A stretch of 64,000 nt of DNA from Brasilonema sennae CENA114 (lineage in GTDB: Bacteria > Cyanobacteriota > Cyanobacteriia > Cyanobacteriales > Nostocaceae), in the NCBI RefSeq assembly GCF_006968745.1, contig NZ_CP030118.1, positions 6,220,284 to 6,284,283 on the forward strand, given 5' to 3'. Shown here piece after piece: positions 9,329-16,493 of this stretch; position 1 is the first letter of the stretch; every line of letters begins with the position of its first letter. A program made the position numbers and the translations under genes. The notes below the pieces were generated by a model. That model searched no databases, was not told the DNA's origin, and saw nothing but the letters and a program-made list of their open reading frames with translations.

Positions 9329-10135
9329 ATGCCAAACCTCAGCACATCACACACAACAGGACAAAATTTAGAGCTTTTTCATCTCCAAAGTAACACCTCC
9401 TTTGAATTGCCACCAAATCTTCCGATTTTTAGGATTGGTAAGCCAAACGAGCAAATTGCACCGGACATCAATGTTTTAGCTTTGCCAAATGCCGATATTG
9501 TTTCTCGGCTTCATGCAGAAATTCAGGTAGAAGAAAATACTTATTATATTATTGATACGGGAAGCTCCAACGGCACATATCTTAATAGTGTCAAACTAGA
9601 GCCAAAAAAGCGCTATCCCCTTAATTTAGGAGACAAGATAGACCTAGGTCAACAAGGAAATATAACTTTCATTTTTCAACAGAAACAAAATTTTTCTTCG
9701 ACTTCTTATTCCAGACTGACTCATCAACCCACAGTTCTTCAGGCTCAGATTGTACAGCCTGAAATGACTGGAAACAACAAACAACATCAAGTGGATCGTC
9801 CGAGTAAACTTGTCGGCTTAGTGCTGATGGTTTTAGGAATTTTGATCATATCTACAAACACTCGAATTGGTTTATTTATAGGTATCCCTAGTGTTCTGTT
9901 ATGTATTGCAGGAGTTATCGTTTTAAGCCGACGCCATCTAAATCGTAAAATAGGATGGATTTTGCTCGGATTGGGAATTGCAATCATGCTGTTCACAGGC
10001 AATCTTTTTGCATCAGTGAATCTTTTCGCTGTCTTGGCATCCTCTGCTTTATTATTCGCTGGATATCAATTGTTTAATACGGGTAAAGTCTTGAATTATA
10101 GTTTGCGATCTTTTAAGGGATTATTTAAGAGATAG
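9329..10135 (+). CDS. FHA-domain protein with C-terminal membrane segments
   Basis: This 268-residue protein has an FHA phosphothreonine-binding domain at about residues 28-118 with the conserved SRLHAEI, GSSNGTYLN and DKIDLG motifs. A short linker and four to five membrane helices follow (residues 160-255). FHA proteins of this build dock Ser/Thr-phosphorylated partners at the membrane. The partner is unknown and no kinase gene lies beside it. The start ATG at 9329 directly precedes the FHA strand pattern. A CRISPR leader begins about 270 bp downstream. Confidence 0.8.
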   Translation: MPNLSTSHTTGQNLELFHLQSNTSFELPPNLPIFRIGKPNEQIAPDINVLALPNADIVSRLHAEIQVEENTYYIIDTGSSNGTYLNSVKLEPKKRYPLNLGDKIDLGQQGNITFIFQQKQNFSSTSYSRLTHQPTVLQAQIVQPEMTGNNKQHQVDRPSKLVGLVLMVLGILIISTNTRIGLFIGIPSVLLCIAGVIVLSRRHLNRKIGWILLGLGIAIMLFTGNLFASVNLFAVLASSALLFAGYQLFNTGKVLNYSLRSFKGLFKR

Positions 10136-10309
10136 TTATTATGGCGATCGCCCGCAAGGGCTCGGCTCCCTGCTGGAGCATCGCCAAGACAATCCTCGTC
10201 AACGTGATCCGATTCAACAGCTGATGTTTCTGTGCCAGTAGGCGACTTGTCTGGCTTTGTGGAGTTGATTGAAAAATGTTGAAAGAAAACCACGTACTTT
10301 GTAAAAAAC

Positions 10310-10337
10310 TTGACAATCATAAGTGACATACTCTATT
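10310..10337 (+). promoter_or_regulatory. Candidate promoter upstream of the CRISPR leader
   Basis: TTGACA at 10310-10315 and TCTATT at 10332-10337 are separated by 16 bp. The pair points towards the CRISPR array, whose orientation (repeat ending in ATGGAAAC) requires transcription from this side. The match to the -10 consensus is only partial. Confidence 0.3.
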
Positions 10338-10403
10338 TTTAAGACAGCGTGTTGAGTTCATCTACACACTAAGCCCGATCCTTGAAAACCGCATAATCTC
10401 GTT

Positions 10404-10542
10404 GGAGTGTGTCGATGGCTTGCCCAGTAAGCTTTTCAGACGCCAAAATTGATTTCTTCTTGTGAGAGTTTAATCACTTTTTCGGAGTGTGTCGATTTGG
10501 GGGTCTGGAAGCCGTTTCCAGTAAGGGTTTCAGAAGTGAACT
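10404..10542 (+). promoter_or_regulatory. CRISPR leader with a duplicated element
   Basis: The segment before the first repeat carries two related blocks: GGAGTGTGTCGATGGCTT... followed by CAGTAAGCTTTTCAGA (10404-10440), and GGAGTGTGTCGATTTGG... followed by CAGTAAGGGTTTCAGA (10484-10534). The second copy adjoins the first repeat. Leaders carry transcription and spacer-integration signals, so the duplication may reflect an old leader-end event. Confidence 0.55.
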
Positions 10543-11011
10543 CTTTACAGAACCCTTTCCCTGCAAAGGGATGGAAACGTTAATCCCGCAGCGGGAATGG
10601 CATATTGGATCCACTTTACAGAACCCTTTCCCTGCAAAGGGATGGAAACAATCTTTGCTACTACTAATCTACTCAATTCTAGTCTATCCTTTACAGAACC
10701 CTTTCCCTGCAAAGGGATGGAAACTTCAACTGTAGTACAATTTTCTGGTAATCTAGATTAGCTTTACAGAACCCTTTCCCTGCAAAGGGATGGAAACAGC
10801 ATCATTCCGCTCATCAAACAACCGCGCCACCTTTACAGAACCCTTTCCCTGCAAAGGGATGGAAACCATAATGTGTCCTTCTTGTCCTTTTTGCATCAAA
10901 GGCTTTACAAAACCCTTTCCCTGCAAAGGGATGGAAACGTGAGTTCTTGACACTTGACTATGCTTTGTTCACCTACTTTCCATTGCCTCTACCCCTAAAG
11001 GGGATGGAAAC
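10543..11011 (+). CRISPR. CRISPR array, 7 repeats and 6 spacers, no cas genes nearby
   Basis: 36-bp repeats start at 10543, 10614, 10689, 10762, 10831, 10903 and 10976. They begin CTTTACAGAACCC, contain a CCCTTT/AAAGGG stem and end in GGATGGAAAC, a typical 5' handle of crRNA. The five first copies are identical, the sixth has one change (ACAAAA for ACAGAA), and the last is strongly degenerate except at its 3' end, which marks the trailer end. Spacers are 35, 39, 37, 33, 36 and 37 bp. No cas gene lies in this window, so processing must depend on a locus elsewhere. Confidence 0.95.
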
Positions 11012-11070
11012 TTATTGATAAAACAGTTCAATACAGTCTTTAATATTACTTAAATACAGGCGGTTATCCC

Positions 11071-11391
11071 TCATAACATAACAGCCTCATTTAACACTCG
11101 TTCTCGAATGCACTCATGCAGAGTTTCAGATTCAGCCACATCTACTTTGCGTTTTAGCAATTTTTCCAGTGACTGTATCAAAGCAATCTGATCTAACAGA
11201 GTTCGTTTTGGCTCAATTTCTACCAGAAAATCCACATCACTATCTCGTCTTGCTTCTCCCCTAGCTACGGAACCAAAAACTCTGATATTGTAAGCTCCAT
11301 GTTGAGCAGCAATTTGCAAGATTTGTTCACGATAAGGCAATAATAATTCATCAATTCCCATAACCGAATCCACACTGTATTTATCACTCAT
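11071..11391 (-). CDS. MNT-type nucleotidyltransferase (minimal, antitoxin-like)
   Basis: This 106-residue protein has the polymerase-beta-like core GSVARGEARRDSDVDFLVE, which holds the GS and DxD metal-binding motifs of minimal nucleotidyltransferases. These usually pair with a HEPN/DUF86 toxin in two-gene modules in which the MNT protein adenylylates the toxin. Here the side downstream of the gene is the CRISPR trailer and no HEPN gene is present, so it is an orphan or a remnant of a module. Confidence 0.75.
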   Translation of the reverse strand: MSDKYSVDSVMGIDELLLPYREQILQIAAQHGAYNIRVFGSVARGEARRDSDVDFLVEIEPKRTLLDQIALIQSLEKLLKRKVDVAESETLHECIRERVLNEAVML

Positions 11392-11594
11392 ACTAACTCT
11401 TTATGAAATTGCACTTTGTTTACCTCCCGGCTACGCTGTGTTGAAATATAGCGCTTTTCATCCAGATGAAGTAGATTTTCATCTGCGTCGAGAGTGCGTT
11501 TATCTGCGGTTCTTTAACTCTTTAATATCTTCCACTCAATTGAAAAGCCCCATATTGTGCTAACTTTGAAGCATCCAGAGTCACAAGCTTGGTT

Positions 11595-12338
11595 ATGGTT
11601 TCTCAACCCCTGGCAACAACTCCATCAGAAATTATTTACCCAGAAAGCGACGGCAAGCCAATGGCAGATAATACCAAGCAATTTCGCTGGATTGTGCAGA
11701 TTCAGCAAAATCTTGATTGGCTGTACGCTGATGATCCAAATGTTTTTGTGGCTGGGGACTTGTTATGGTATCCAGTAAAAGGTCGAAATACGATTGTCAC
11801 AGCGCCAGACGTGATGGTAGTGCTTGGGAGAACAAAGGGCGATCGCACTTCGTATAAACAATGGGAAGAAGACAACATCCCGCCCCAAGTCCTCTTTGAA
11901 ATCCTCTCTCCCAGTAACAGTTCAACTGAGATGGACAAAAAGCTTTTATTTTACGATCGCTACGGAGTTCAAGAATATTACATCTACAATCCAGACAAGA
12001 ATACTTTGAGAGGTTGGTTGAGAACAGAGGATGGACTAGATGTGATTGGAGAAATAGGAAACTGGGTTAGTCCCCGCTTGGGTATCCGGTTTGACTCATC
12101 CGGCGAAGAGTTGCAAATCTATCGTCCCGATGGTAGCAAGTTTTTCTCTTATGCTGAAGTTAACGAGCAGCTAGAACAAGAAAAGCAACGCGCTGAACAA
12201 GAAAAGCAACGCGCTGAACAAGAAAAGCAACGCGCTGAACAAGCACAACAGGAATTGGAAAAGGAACGTCAGCGATCGCAAGATCTAGAGGATGTGTTGA
12301 AAAAGTATCGCGATCGCTTTGGTGATGTCATCGAGTGA
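11595..12338 (+). CDS. Uma2-family (DUF820) putative endonuclease with coiled-coil tail
   Basis: This 247-residue protein has a DUF820/Uma2 restriction-endonuclease-like core (residues 25-170) with the family motifs APDVMVVLG and PPQVLFEILSPSN, then YDRYGVQEYYIY. These are cyanobacterial multicopy proteins of unknown role. The tail is a charged coiled coil, with three exact repeats of QEKQRAE encoded by a 21-bp direct repeat near 12176-12239. I prefer the ATG at 11595 to the TTG at 11589. Confidence 0.75.
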   Translation: MVSQPLATTPSEIIYPESDGKPMADNTKQFRWIVQIQQNLDWLYADDPNVFVAGDLLWYPVKGRNTIVTAPDVMVVLGRTKGDRTSYKQWEEDNIPPQVLFEILSPSNSSTEMDKKLLFYDRYGVQEYYIYNPDKNTLRGWLRTEDGLDVIGEIGNWVSPRLGIRFDSSGEELQIYRPDGSKFFSYAEVNEQLEQEKQRAEQEKQRAEQEKQRAEQAQQELEKERQRSQDLEDVLKKYRDRFGDVIE

Positions 12339-12344
12339 TTTAAA

Positions 12345-12410
12345 AACCTCACCCCGCCCTCCGGGCACCCCTCTCCTTAGTAAGGAGAGGGGCAGGGGGT
12401 GAGGTTCCTC
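12345..12410. repeat. Dispersed palindromic repeat
   Basis: CCTCACCCCGCCC, then the palindrome CTCTCCTTAGTAAGGAGAGG, then GGGTGAGGTT form an imperfect 60-bp inverted repeat directly after the Uma2-type gene. It is the same family as the units at 8.84 and 28.69 kb and could act as a terminator. A short CTGACTCCTGA-type repeat follows to 12475. Confidence 0.75.
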
Positions 12411-12479
12411 GTTTTTTATAAGTATTGATCCGGATATGATATGATTCTGACTCCTGAATTCTGACTCCTGACTTCTTTC

Positions 12480-13961
12480 TTAACAATTTTGCAGTTGAGC
12501 TAACAATACCACAATTTCATCAATAGCCTGCCGCACAACTCTTGCAGGCTGTTCGCTTTGATTTACCATAATACTGAAAACCATTGGACTGTATTTGGGC
12601 GTATTGATATATCCTGCCAAAGAAACAACACCGCCCATCGTGCCAGTTTTCGCTTGAACAATACCTTCAGCAGGTGTGTTTTGAAAACGACTTTTTAGAG
12701 TTCCGCTTCTTGCTGCGACAGGTAAAGATGCTCGATATACCAAAGCTGCTGGTGATTTTGCCATCGCCTGCAAAGTTTGTACCAAAGCTTCTGGACTCAC
12801 TAAGTCTTTACGAGATAACCCCGAACCATCTACCAAAGAGTAACCTGTTGAATCGACTCCCATTTGGGTAAGCGTTGCTTTCATGACTTCCAAACCAGCA
12901 TCAGCAGAAGTTTGATTTTCTGCAGGTGGTTTTTTAAAACTTAATGCCCTCAATAACGACTCAGCAAAAAGATTATTACTATTAATATTTGTTTGGGCGA
13001 CAAGTTCAGAAAGTGGAGGAGATTCTACATTTGCTAATTCCTCTTGATTCTTGCCATTACTTGATGATACAAACGTCTGCACAACAGGAATTTTCTCTGC
13101 TATCAAAGTACTACGAAAACGACGTGAGAAATATTCCGCTGGAGAAACAACAGGTAAACTGACTAACTGAGGTTGAGAATTAAGCGCTAACTGTCCTTTA
13201 ATTCGCAAAATTTTTCCTTTCAAGTCGCGAGTCACATTGATAAAACTTGGTTGGTTTTCTGCTGTTGTTACCGACTGATTAATAACTTGCCATTGTGCAG
13301 CCTCACTAATATCATTCCAGATAACTTTGAGAGGTTGTCCGACAGTTTGCGGCAGAAGTCTAATATTAAAAACATTCTGATTTAAAATTAAGCTGTTAAT
13401 AGGTGCGCCGTAATCTGACTGTATATCTTCCCATTGCCAAGAGGGGTGAACAATATCTCCTCGAATATAAGTATCATCAGCAATCAACTGATTGACTGTC
13501 GTAATACCCCTTTGTTTCAACTGCTTTGCCAAAACTGTTAATTGTGCATCAGTGAAACTAGGATCTCCTCTACCCACAACATATAAAACCCCGTTACCAC
13601 CGCCATACACAGAGGTACGAATGCGAAAATTTGTCCCGAGTTGCTGTAGTGCAGCAGCTGTTGTCAGGAGTTTCGTTGTGGAAGCCGGGGTAAAGTATTT
13701 TTGGGCATCTCGACTGTAAAGAGTTTGGGTAGAAGACAGAGGTTGTACTAATATGCCCCAACGCGCCCGATTGAATAGAGGACGATTAATCACAGCATCT
13801 ATAGACGTTCCCAGTTGAGCAGGACAAATTGATTTTGTGGTAGTTTGTGTTGGTACAACTGTTGGTACAACTTGTGTTTGTGCTGACAGAGGTTTAGTGG
13901 TGATACCTACTTGGGTTCCCAAGAATAGCAGCAACAACCCAAGAGAGATTTTTTTTGGCAT
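12480..13961 (-). CDS. dacB: D-alanyl-D-alanine carboxypeptidase, PBP4 type (peptidase S13)
   Basis: This 493-residue periplasmic class C penicillin-binding protein trims or cleaves peptidoglycan stem peptides. A signal peptide covers residues 1-28. The three catalytic motifs are present: S94-T-T-K97, an SNN in INSNNLFAESLLRAL, and KTG in VQAKTGTMGG near residue 440. Length and motif spacing are normal for cyanobacterial S13 enzymes. Upstream lie two hairpins, one of them a terminator, that separate it from the histidine kinase gene, so it has its own promoter just above 13961. Confidence 0.9.
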   Translation of the reverse strand: MPKKISLGLLLLFLGTQVGITTKPLSAQTQVVPTVVPTQTTTKSICPAQLGTSIDAVINRPLFNRARWGILVQPLSSTQTLYSRDAQKYFTPASTTKLLTTAAALQQLGTNFRIRTSVYGGGNGVLYVVGRGDPSFTDAQLTVLAKQLKQRGITTVNQLIADDTYIRGDIVHPSWQWEDIQSDYGAPINSLILNQNVFNIRLLPQTVGQPLKVIWNDISEAAQWQVINQSVTTAENQPSFINVTRDLKGKILRIKGQLALNSQPQLVSLPVVSPAEYFSRRFRSTLIAEKIPVVQTFVSSSNGKNQEELANVESPPLSELVAQTNINSNNLFAESLLRALSFKKPPAENQTSADAGLEVMKATLTQMGVDSTGYSLVDGSGLSRKDLVSPEALVQTLQAMAKSPAALVYRASLPVAARSGTLKSRFQNTPAEGIVQAKTGTMGGVVSLAGYINTPKYSPMVFSIMVNQSEQPARVVRQAIDEIVVLLAQLQNC

Positions 13962-14024
13962 TATGTCAACTGATATGAAATAATAGTTTTTGCTTCATGA
14001 ATGTTTTATTGTATAGACTGTTCC

Positions 14025-14058
14025 AAAAAAAAATCCCCTAGTCTATCACCTAGAGGAT
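14025..14058 (-). terminator. Rho-independent terminator (minus strand)
   Basis: Read on the minus strand, ATCC.CTAG pairs with CTAG.GGAT around an 8-base loop and is followed by nine T residues. It would end transcripts coming from the histidine kinase gene before dacB. Confidence 0.6.
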
Positions 14059-14065
14059 ACGAAAA

Positions 14066-14104
14066 CCACGACACAATATGACTATTCATCATATTGTGTC
14101 GTGG
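14066..14104. repeat. Perfect 16-bp hairpin
   Basis: CCACGACACAATATGA at 14066-14081 is followed by a 7-base loop and its exact complement at 14089-14104. It sits next to the terminator at 14025 but lacks its own T run. It could be a transcript-stabilising hairpin or the footprint of a mobile element. Confidence 0.75.
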
Positions 14105-14288
14105 AGTACAAGACCCAGTAGCTAATCGGTAAGAGGAGGGGTTGAGCCTCGTACTGTGTTATATTTTGTGCAAGAACGTATTAACACCTACGATACTCCT
14201 GACAAAATCGGCAAAGTTGCCAAAATGCCAACTCCACAAAGAAAACAAAAGTTATCAATTCCTGATTCAGCTTGGGATATCAGGTGCT

Positions 14289-14392
14289 CACTTCCCCTTA
14301 CTCCCTTCCCCCTACTCCTTGCTCCCTGCTCCCTTCCCCCTTCTCCCTTCTCCCTTCTCCCTTCCCCCTTCCCCCTTCCCCCTGCACTCACT
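14289..14392. repeat. Pyrimidine-rich short tandem repeat block
   Basis: About 100 bp of CCCTTCC/CTCCCTG-type heptamers run up to and into the end of the histidine kinase gene. The open frames across it are artefacts. The 14105-14288 stretch before it contains a short frame (from 14156, MLYFVQERINTYD...) that could be a gene fragment, but I cannot assign it. Confidence 0.75.
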
Positions 14393-16400
14393 CATTACTG
14401 CAAGCTTGTCCTGGTATCCAGACGGTAAAAATTGAGCCAACACCAACGCTAGATTCCACTTCAATTCGCCCGCGATGAAGTTCTATAAGTTGTTTAGTTA
14501 AAGCCAAACCTAATCCAGTTCCTCCATAACGACGATGGTAAGGTGTATCAAGTTGATGAAATTTTTCAAACAGCTGTGATACCTGTTCTTCTGGAATTCC
14601 TATTCCGGTATCTTCTACCTGAAATACAGCAGTGTTGTCTTCTACCCAAAGACGTAAAATGACTTCGCCATCCTCTGGTGTGAATTTTATCCCATTAGTT
14701 AACAGATTCCACAAAATTTGTTGCACTCTCCTGATGTCAGCACTGAACATGTCGCGCGACGCGTTGAGTTGCACATCAAGTTTGAGATTGACTCGCTGAG
14801 TATTTGCTTTTTCTTGGAGCGCGTTAAGTGCAGATTCTGCTATGGTTATTAATGAAAATTCTGTGATATCTAAAACTGCCTTACCTGCCTCAATTTGAGA
14901 CAGATCAAGAATATCATTAATCATTTCTAATAAATGTTCTCCACTATCGTGGATAGTTTGCAGGTAATCTCTTTGGCGTTGAGTCAACTCGCCAAAAGAC
15001 CAACGTAATAAAGTGGAAGACATGCCGATAACATAAGTTAAAGGTGTAAGCAGTTCATGGCTAACTGTAGCAAGAAATTCAGTTTTGAGGCGGTTGGCGG
15101 CTTCAGCAGCAACAAGCGCGTCGTGTAATGCCATTGTACGCTCAACAACGCGTTGTTCTAGGGTTTGTTTTTCTTGAGTGAGCGATCGCATTAACTCTGT
15201 TTGGTGAATGGCGATCGCAAGTTGTTCGGCTACAGAACTGAGCAAATTTTTCTCACTTTCCGTCCACTGGCGTGGCGCGTTACACTGATGAGCAATCAAC
15301 AGTCCCCAAAGTTTTTCCTCATACATAATTGGAGAAGCCAACTTTGCGCGAACTTTAGCTTCTCTAAAAAAATTCAACAAATACTCTTGCAGAACATAAG
15401 TTTTCTCAACATCATCCACTGCTAAGGTTAAGCCTTTGCTGAACTTTTCCCAATATAGGGTTGTTCGCGCTTCTTTATTATTGAGAACTGACGGAATTTC
15501 ATCATTAGCACAGACTTCATATATAATACTACCTGCCTGATTAAGTAAGTCTTGCTGCGAGGCAATGGAAGATGAAAAGCCTTGAGTTCCCTTATTTGGG
15601 TATACCTGTGGCGTGTTTGGCGCAAAGCCTGTCCAATGAACATAGTCAGGCTGAGGAGGAATAGGGAAGTGGGCAGATGAAATAGATGAAAGATTTGTTA
15701 TCTCTTTACTATTGACTCTTGATGCCTCAAATTTGTAAACTACAAGCCTATCTAATTGTAAAAACTCTCGAACTTGTGCAACTGCCGTTGCTATAATGAC
15801 ATGCAAATCCAAAGTTTTACGGATTTTCGTTGTCACTTGATTCAACACTCGCTCCTGAGCAACCTGTTTTTTCAGGGCTTGTTCCATTGGTTGACAAACA
15901 GAAACATGAGGATAAATTTGAGGTGATAATTCTGTTACCTTGGAATTATCTTGTGGGAAAAAATACTTTAATAACAAAAGTGAAAATTGACTTTGAAGCT
16001 GGGCATCATTAGCAGTAGGAATTTGACGATATTGTTCAAGCTTTTGATAGATATGGGAATCTTGTTCAAACAAATCTCTTAAGTTCAAAATAAAGGAGGC
16101 GATCGCTTCTGAGTCCAAAGTCAACCTGAGATTCAGTGCGGAGTAACAACTGTGCCCCCCTTGCTCACCCATCTGTTGTGGTAAACCAATAAGCAGAGCA
16201 CTAAACTGTTCAGAAACGACTACGATAAAGCGTTGTGTCTGCCATTCTTGAGGTATGTCAATTGGAATCAACACAGCTTCTGTGAGTACTAAAGCCCCCT
16301 TTCCTACTGCTTGAGCCATCTGTTGCAAAATTGCTCCAAGCTGATGAAACACATTACTAGGCAAGGTTCGAGAGAAACTCAAATCGGCAGAACTAGACAT
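14388..16400 (-). CDS. Sensor histidine kinase with GAF domain, CikA-like
   Basis: This 670-residue kinase begins with a roughly 190-residue domain of no clear type. A phytochrome-type GAF domain follows (about 205-430; LDRLVVYKFE, then SPIMYEEKLWGLLIAHQC), and then a HisKA helix with the phospho-acceptor H in FLATVSHELLTPL. The HATPase domain contains NLLTNGIKFTPEDG, EDTGIGIP and GGTGLGLALTKQL. The build resembles the clock input kinase CikA, but there is no C-terminal receiver domain. The ATG at 16400 is preferred to a TTG at 16442. It is divergent from cobN with a 93-bp shared promoter region. Assignment to CikA is from build and locus, so other GAF kinases remain possible. Confidence 0.75.
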   Translation of the reverse strand: MSSSADLSFSRTLPSNVFHQLGAILQQMAQAVGKGALVLTEAVLIPIDIPQEWQTQRFIVVVSEQFSALLIGLPQQMGEQGGHSCYSALNLRLTLDSEAIASFILNLRDLFEQDSHIYQKLEQYRQIPTANDAQLQSQFSLLLLKYFFPQDNSKVTELSPQIYPHVSVCQPMEQALKKQVAQERVLNQVTTKIRKTLDLHVIIATAVAQVREFLQLDRLVVYKFEASRVNSKEITNLSSISSAHFPIPPQPDYVHWTGFAPNTPQVYPNKGTQGFSSSIASQQDLLNQAGSIIYEVCANDEIPSVLNNKEARTTLYWEKFSKGLTLAVDDVEKTYVLQEYLLNFFREAKVRAKLASPIMYEEKLWGLLIAHQCNAPRQWTESEKNLLSSVAEQLAIAIHQTELMRSLTQEKQTLEQRVVERTMALHDALVAAEAANRLKTEFLATVSHELLTPLTYVIGMSSTLLRWSFGELTQRQRDYLQTIHDSGEHLLEMINDILDLSQIEAGKAVLDITEFSLITIAESALNALQEKANTQRVNLKLDVQLNASRDMFSADIRRVQQILWNLLTNGIKFTPEDGEVILRLWVEDNTAVFQVEDTGIGIPEEQVSQLFEKFHQLDTPYHRRYGGTGLGLALTKQLIELHRGRIEVESSVGVGSIFTVWIPGQACSNE

Positions 16401-16493
16401 TGTTACAAACAGGAGTAAAAGGGGCTTTTTGCTATTGCTCAAAAAATTTTGTATTGTGTCCTAACCAACAGTTTAAGACGTTAAGACAAAATT

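Noticed and set aside
8825..9393. Open frames over the tandem repeats after lysC
   Set aside because: They read through repeat units and have no ribosome site or family match.
10487..10953. Open frames on both strands with the repeated NPFPAKGWK or VSIPLQGKG peptide
   Set aside because: They are translations of the CRISPR repeats and spacers, not genes.
14142..14478. Pro/Ser/Leu-rich frames (SPFSLLPSPF) on either strand
   Set aside because: They are products of the pyrimidine heptamer array.
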